Positions 31,100-34,477 of a DNA stretch of 34,477 bases are shown piece after piece; the first letter of the stretch is position 1, and the number at the start of each line of letters is the position of its first letter. The notes beneath the pieces are model-generated. The model was not told where the DNA came from and made no database searches. It was given only the letters and a program-made list of their open reading frames with translations. The position numbers and the translations under genes are program-made. Source of the DNA: an uncultured Opitutia bacterium (GTDB lineage: Bacteria; Verrucomicrobiota; Verrucomicrobiia; Opitutales; Coraliomargaritaceae); NCBI GenBank assembly GCA_937136395.1, contig CAKZOI010000014.1:1-34477 (forward strand), given 5' to 3'.

Positions 31100-31492
31100 C
31101 TACTTTTTTCCGCCACGACCTTTGAACATGTCGCTGGCTTTGATGCCAAACGATGCTGTCACGCAGATGTAAAGCAGGTTCTGGTAAAACGACGGCAGGC
31201 TTTCAAGAACCTGAAAGCCCTCGCGCACATAGTCGGTCAGCCCCGGAATGAATACACAGATGGCCGGGATGGTCAGCACGACGGTGAGGTATTCGTCTTT
31301 CCAGCTGCCCTTCGTGGCGTCTGCCATATTGGCTTCCCAGTCTACCTTACCGGCGGCGACCTTCTTATGCACCTCGGCTTCGGCCTTGGCCTTCTCGACC
31401 TTCACCGCTGCTTTCGCTTTGGTCTCTTGCACTTTGCCGTCGACCCAATTACCGGCGATGTCTGCCACCGGCCCAAGTAACATTCTCAGCAT
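31100..31492 (-). CDS. GTA-type 3TM holin-like protein, 130 aa
   Basis: Central segment DWEANMADATKGSWKDEYLTVVLTIPAICVFIPG and C-terminal FYQNLLYICVTASFGIKAS match the three-helix holin family described for gene transfer agent release (GTA_holin_3TM). Clear hydrophobic helices lie at about 69-84 and 103-118; the first part is amphipathic and Lys/Ala-rich. Directly upstream of the endolysin. ATG 31492 has AAGGAAG upstream and overlaps the nuclease stop. Confidence 0.85.
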   Translation of the reverse strand: MLRMLLGPVADIAGNWVDGKVQETKAKAAVKVEKAKAEAEVHKKVAAGKVDWEANMADATKGSWKDEYLTVVLTIPAICVFIPGLTDYVREGFQVLESLPSFYQNLLYICVTASFGIKASDMFKGRGGKK

Positions 31493-31914
31493 TTTCTCTT
31501 CCTTACTTTTGCTATGGCCTCGCGTATTTGCGTGGCCTCACATTCATCAAAATCTGTTGTTCGTAATGTAGTGCGCTTCGCCTCAACAGTCGATACGCAC
31601 CGGATGACACAGCGCCGGAGCGGCAGTGCAACGTAGCACACGAGATCAGTGTCTTCGGTATTGATGATGCGCTTGGACTTGCTGCCCTTGCTGGTCATGA
31701 ACTTGTAGCGCAGCCCGCCCGCACCCTGTGGGACGCTGGCGGTCTTCACCTCCACGCGATAGCTCTCGCCGCCGTCATGACCAAATATCAGTAAATCAAA
31801 GCCTTCGTGATTTACCCGGCAAGTCTTGTAAAGATTTTCTTCGAACACTGCCTCGGCGATTAACTCGCCGCACCGACCTAGTTGCACTGCATTGGGGACG
31901 GTCACATAGGCCAT
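31486..31914 (-). CDS. PD-(D/E)XK nuclease-like protein in the lysis cassette, 142 aa
   Basis: GRCGELIAEAVFEE (Glu17), GFDLLIFGHDGG (Asp40), YRVEVKTAS (Glu55-x-Lys57): the classic nuclease-fold order. It lies between two membrane-protein genes, overlapping both by one to seven bases, an unusual place for a nuclease. It may degrade host DNA late, be a mobile gene remnant, or have a packaging role. Confidence 0.75.
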   Translation of the reverse strand: MAYVTVPNAVQLGRCGELIAEAVFEENLYKTCRVNHEGFDLLIFGHDGGESYRVEVKTASVPQGAGGLRYKFMTSKGSKSKRIINTEDTDLVCYVALPLRRCVIRCVSTVEAKRTTLRTTDFDECEATQIREAIAKVRKRKC

Positions 31915-32231
31915 CAGTCCTTACGTCTCCTCGACACTGCACTGCCAGTCAGCAATGCACCAAACGAAAGGTGGAATAAACCACCTCCCTTCAATGTGAA
32001 TGGTTCGTGCTGGTGCGTCAATGGCTTGACCATCTGTCTGGCAATACTGTCACCCATCTCGTGTTCGTGTATCTGGTGCAGCCGCTCGTCGATGATGGCG
32101 TTGCTGGGTCGGTTCAAGCCAATCCATATTGGCACGACTACAAAATCAAATAGGCAAATGATTGCATAGACGGAGGCAAGCATACTCTTCCAGCCATCAT
32201 TCTCCCGCAGCCAATTAGCTGCGCGTGTCAT
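31914..32231 (-). CDS. holin-like membrane protein, 105 aa
   Basis: ATG 32231 used; an upstream TTG (32240) is an alternative. One strong helix (LASVYAIICLFDFVVVPIWIGL, about 18-39) and a second near the C-terminus (GGGLFHLSFGALLTGSAV) with a short basic tail, topology as in two-helix holins. The pattern VYA-x-ICLFDFV-x-x-PI followed by TLKGGGLFH recurs in phage lysis regions as I remember them. Overlaps neighbours at both ends. Confidence 0.7.
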   Translation of the reverse strand: MTRAANWLRENDGWKSMLASVYAIICLFDFVVVPIWIGLNRPSNAIIDERLHQIHEHEMGDSIARQMVKPLTHQHEPFTLKGGGLFHLSFGALLTGSAVSRRRKD

Positions 32232-32448
32232 CGTTTTCAATCTTATCTAACTTATCAAGGCGGCGGCGAATGAGGTCATTATAAAAGTTGAACAGCGTGG
32301 TGATTTTGCCAGCGTGTTCTTCAAGGCGCGTGTCTTGTTTATCGTTGTGCGCTTTCAGGTCGGCAATGCTTTTGCTGACCCACCAAGCCATCACAGCCAG
32401 TGCGGTAATGACAGGCCACCAGCGAAGTAAGCTATCACCGAGGTTCAT
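32215..32448 (-). CDS. membrane-anchored coiled-coil protein of lysis cassette, 77 aa
   Basis: An N-terminal helix (WWPVITALAVMAWWV, about 10-24) then a polar coiled coil (about 28-70). This is the topology of an inner-membrane spanin (Rz-type) though short. A second, lipoprotein spanin is not recognised. GAGGG before the ATG; overlaps neighbours by one and 17 bases. Confidence 0.7.
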   Translation of the reverse strand: MNLGDSLLRWWPVITALAVMAWWVSKSIADLKAHNDKQDTRLEEHAGKITTLFNFYNDLIRRRLDKLDKIENDDTRS

Positions 32449-32621
32449 TACTTGCCCTCAAATACCAACGAGAGTAAGAGTGCGATAATAAACCCAGCGC
32501 TGCCCATCATCACAACTTCCAAACGCTTTACGCGGTTGATAGTTTCAAGCCACCGTTCTGCACACACAGCCTCATGCGTGTCAATCTGGTGCTTTACATC
32601 AGTGACAGTAGGCCGGGACAT
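32448..32621 (-). CDS. XhlA-like small membrane protein, 57 aa
   Basis: ATG 32621 preferred (AAGGAT eight bases upstream) over a longer upstream frame. A coiled segment (HEAVCAERWLETINRVKRLE) is followed by a C-terminal helix (MMGSAGFIIALLLSLVF). This layout resembles XhlA-type haemolysin/lysis accessory proteins. Part of the membrane-protein group before the endolysin. Confidence 0.7.
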   Translation of the reverse strand: MSRPTVTDVKHQIDTHEAVCAERWLETINRVKRLEVVMMGSAGFIIALLLSLVFEGK

Positions 32622-32622
32622 T

Positions 32623-32772
32623 TTATTTATCCTTACGCAGATTGATCGCCAGCTTCTGAACAAAGTCATCCAGCTTGGCAAGAAACTCATTGTCCCGCAT
32701 AGAGGGTGTGACGTTAGCAATCACCGAGGCGGCTGCTACGATAGCTGTGATGTAGGTGATAATAGTTTCCAT
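32623..32772 (-). CDS. small phage membrane protein, 49 aa
   Basis: Short ORF from ATG 32772; METIITYITAIVAAASVIAN is one membrane helix, followed by TPSMRDNEFLAKLDDFVQKLAIN. I know this arrangement (membrane helix, then TP-x-x-x-D and a C-terminal helix) from small proteins in phage lysis regions. Its start overlaps the stop of the upstream 61-aa gene. Confidence 0.75.
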   Translation of the reverse strand: METIITYITAIVAAASVIANVTPSMRDNEFLAKLDDFVQKLAINLRKDK

Positions 32773-32957
32773 TAGTCAGCATCCTGTATGGTTAAAGTTC
32801 CAGCGTTTACTTGGCGCATAATTTCGTCGTAGTCAGTATTGCCAGCAGCGAGTGGCACAAACACTTCAACGCCTTCAATAGTGGCTTTGATGCAAACGTT
32901 TTGATTAAGCGCAGCGTCATAAACGTGTTGAGCAGATGTAATATTTATTCCGTCCAT
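32772..32957 (-). CDS. small conserved protein between fibre and lysis genes, 61 aa
   Basis: Starts MDGINITSAQHVYDAALN with GGAGC seven bases upstream; ends YDEIMRQVNAGTLTIQDAD. The segment FVPLAAGNTDYDEIMRQVNAG resembles short proteins that follow fibre genes in marine phages, where VP-x4-N-x-x-Y-x-E-I is recurrent. Probably linked to fibre assembly; function unknown. Confidence 0.75.
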   Translation of the reverse strand: MDGINITSAQHVYDAALNQNVCIKATIEGVEVFVPLAAGNTDYDEIMRQVNAGTLTIQDAD

Positions 32958-32959
32958 AA

Positions 32960-34030
32960 TTAAAGCTCCGAGTTAAATTCAAATTTTGCATTACCGCTGC
33001 CAGAGTCTCTAATGTGTGTTACCGTGCCCCCCGTTGAAGCAGTGCCCAAACTAAAACTTACTCTCATAAAGTTTGACCCAACAAGAGCAGCTCCAGTAAA
33101 GGTTAAAGTGCCACCAGCATTCTCACCTTGAATGCCTCCTGACGAGGTTACAGTCGGAGATGTTCTCATCCCCCTATAATCATATGCAACATGACCAGTG
33201 TTAGAAGACTCTACAGACATTGCGGGAAGAATATAATTATATGCTGCGGATGCTTTTGAGGTTCGGAAATACCTCTGACACAAAGCCAACTCTTCACCAA
33301 AGCTGCGATGCTCAAACTCAGTGGCGACTGAGCCAGCCTCAAGCTGAAGGCCAGTGATCTGCCAGTAGTCGTTTATTGCGCCGCCTACACCTAGATTGCT
33401 TACATTTCGGTCAGCGTTTACACGAGTGCCAAATGTTGTTCTGTGCGAGCCGCCTGTGAATGTGCTTCCGCTATTTCCCCAAAACAAAACCTCAAGGCCG
33501 CCAGACAAAGATTGAGCCGTGTCGCCCGAAACTGTAATGGTTTTGTATTCCCAAGTGTCAGCAGCGTTGATTGTGTATTGAGGGTGTGTTGTTCTTGTTG
33601 TTCCTGCGTTTAATAAATTTACTGAAGCGTTTCCAGTTTTATTAGACTTAACCCAAAAAGAAAGCGTCAAGTCTTTAGCTCCGCTTGTGCCAAATTCCAA
33701 ATGACCTAAATTCTGTGCTTCGAGTTTGGTGTGCGCCAGAAGAAGGTAGTCATTAGCCGAAGGAGATGCGTCTGCGACAGTGCAGAGAACCTTAAAAGAA
33801 TTAGAAAAACCAGCAGGGGCGTCAGTCTCTTGAGACACAGTCCAAGTTCCTAAAGAACCGGGTTCAAACCTAATGCGGTCAACAGTGCGATAAGCAGTAG
33901 TTCCAGAGCCACTGGTTATTCCTGTAACCTCATCGCTGCGCTGCGCCACATTCATCGCACCATTGATAATCAAATTCTTCCGACCAGTAGGCTGGGTAGG
34001 CTTTTGTGCTAGTTGTCTTGCTTTACTCAT
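32960..34030 (-). CDS. tail fibre/appendage protein with carbohydrate-binding-like fold, 356 aa
   Basis: N-terminus with GRKNLIINGAMNVAQRS, mid part with LTLSFWVKSNKTG and end of the domain with YWQITGLQLEAGSVATEFEHRSFGEELALCQRYF. This is a well-known phage structural module, predicted to form a beta-sandwich like carbohydrate-binding modules. The last 90 residues form a variable tip, presumably contacting the receptor. Follows the S74 fibre with TAATG coupling and a GGAGG ribosome site. Confidence 0.9.
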   Translation of the reverse strand: MSKARQLAQKPTQPTGRKNLIINGAMNVAQRSDEVTGITSGSGTTAYRTVDRIRFEPGSLGTWTVSQETDAPAGFSNSFKVLCTVADASPSANDYLLLAHTKLEAQNLGHLEFGTSGAKDLTLSFWVKSNKTGNASVNLLNAGTTRTTHPQYTINAADTWEYKTITVSGDTAQSLSGGLEVLFWGNSGSTFTGGSHRTTFGTRVNADRNVSNLGVGGAINDYWQITGLQLEAGSVATEFEHRSFGEELALCQRYFRTSKASAAYNYILPAMSVESSNTGHVAYDYRGMRTSPTVTSSGGIQGENAGGTLTFTGAALVGSNFMRVSFSLGTASTGGTVTHIRDSGSGNAKFEFNSEL

Positions 34031-34477
34031 TAGTCACTTGCCTCCAGTGCGGCTACTTTAGTTTCGAGCGTTTCAATCTTAGCGATTGCTTCTTGCAATG
34101 CAGCGGTCAGCAACGGCACAAGTTTAGACTGGTCAATGCCTTGATAAATTGGAATGGTGTTGCCATCGTCGTCAAGCTTGTTATCACCAGCTGATACATT
34201 AGCAGGTGCATCACCAGCATCAATCTCGTCTTGTGTCCAAGTTTCAACTTCGTTGTGTGTGCCACCAATTGCTTCTGGCACAACGGTTGCAACTTCGTGT
34301 GCCATAAAGCCATCAACAGTAGTGCTTTGGTCAGCGATAAAGTTAAAGCGTTTAGGCTGTAGTGATTTGACCCGTGTAATACCATCAGAAATAGCAACTG
34401 CGTTTTCTTTCAAACGATAGTCTGATGTGGTTAGATAAGAAACACTACTCGTTGAATTTTGCCTAATCGACCCAATT
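34030..34477 (-). CDS. tail fibre, C-terminal S74 intramolecular chaperone part (same gene as 1..1117)
   Basis: C-terminal end of the 495-aa fibre that starts at 1117. It carries TSDYRLKENAV followed by a conserved GFMAHEV segment and ends in a coiled coil rich in Leu, Ala and Glu. This is the signature of the peptidase S74 / intramolecular chaperone domain (family known from endosialidase and T5 L-shaped fibre). That domain trimerises the fibre and then cleaves itself off just before the Ser of SDYR. The catalytic Ser and the downstream Lys are present, so auto-cleavage is expected, releasing about 130 residues. The stop at 34032-34030 overlaps the ATG of the next fibre gene. Confidence 0.9.
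   Translation of the reverse strand, partial: IGSIRQNSTSSVSYLTTSDYRLKENAVAISDGITRVKSLQPKRFNFIADQSTTVDGFMAHEVATVVPEAIGGTHNEVETWTQDEIDAGDAPANVSAGDNKLDDDGNTIPIYQGIDQSKLVPLLTAALQEAIAKIETLETKVAALEASD
34401..34477. repeat. terminal direct repeat, right copy (circle closure)
   Basis: Exact copy of bases 1-77. It contains the codons for the SDYRLKEN motif of the S74 fibre. Joining 34400 to 1 restores one uninterrupted 496-codon frame. Confidence 0.95.

Noticed and set aside
1-34477. tRNA genes, CRISPR arrays, insertion sequences
   Set aside because: No cloverleaf, regular spacer-repeat array, transposase or terminal inverted repeats were noticed while reading; a dedicated tRNA search was not possible here.

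Overview
The window is a complete, circularly closed genome of a tailed phage with T7-like (podovirus) virion genes. Bases 1-77 are repeated exactly at 34401-34477. One tail-fibre gene runs off the left edge and re-enters in frame at the right edge, so the sequence is best read as a 34,400-bp circular (or circularly permuted) map cut at an arbitrary point. The virion set is podoviral: portal, Bbp19-like protein, scaffold, capsid, tail tubular proteins A and B, internal virion proteins and a T7 gp17-type fibre N-terminus. The host is probably an alphaproteobacterium, perhaps marine. This is inferred from the style of the small proteins, a GTA-type holin, a protein closely resembling the DNA-binding domain of alphaproteobacterial LexA, and a near-match to the alphaproteobacterial SOS box. 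No T7-type RNA polymerase and no DNA polymerase gene is visible, so host polymerases presumably do both jobs.

The layout is very simple. One divergent control region (28006-28105) separates two transcription units. The rightward unit (28106-30352, + strand) encodes an acidic protein, a serine recombinase, a one-helix membrane protein, a YqaJ-type exonuclease and a LexA-like winged-helix protein. It ends at an intrinsic terminator (30356-30382). Everything else is on the - strand and reads leftward from 28005 to 1, then across the circle junction from 34400 to 30381, meeting the rightward unit at the same terminator.

The leftward unit, in order of transcription: an RHH regulator and a small exported protein; nuclease, C5 cytosine methyltransferase (with a large nested ORF in a second frame) and a second nuclease (25995-27676); a candidate ssDNA-binding protein and TOPRIM primase-helicase (23456-25960); a repeat-dense intergenic patch that is the best origin candidate (23356-23462); replication-associated proteins including a winged-helix protein (21916-23330); terminase, gp13-like protein and several small basic proteins (17608-21783); portal, scaffold and capsid (13956-17615); tail tubes and internal virion proteins (3968-13617); fibres (32960-34400 and 1-3936); and a lysis cassette with several membrane proteins and an M15 endolysin (30381-32957).

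Intrinsic terminators sit after genes likely needed in excess: after the SSB-like gene, between scaffold and capsid, and after the capsid pair. A near-consensus sigma-70 promoter is superimposed on the terminator in front of the capsid gene. Capsid and its small partner thus form an insulated high-expression cassette, comparable to the gene 10 region of T7. Many genes overlap by 1-25 bases (TAATG or ATGA junctions), which indicates translational coupling.
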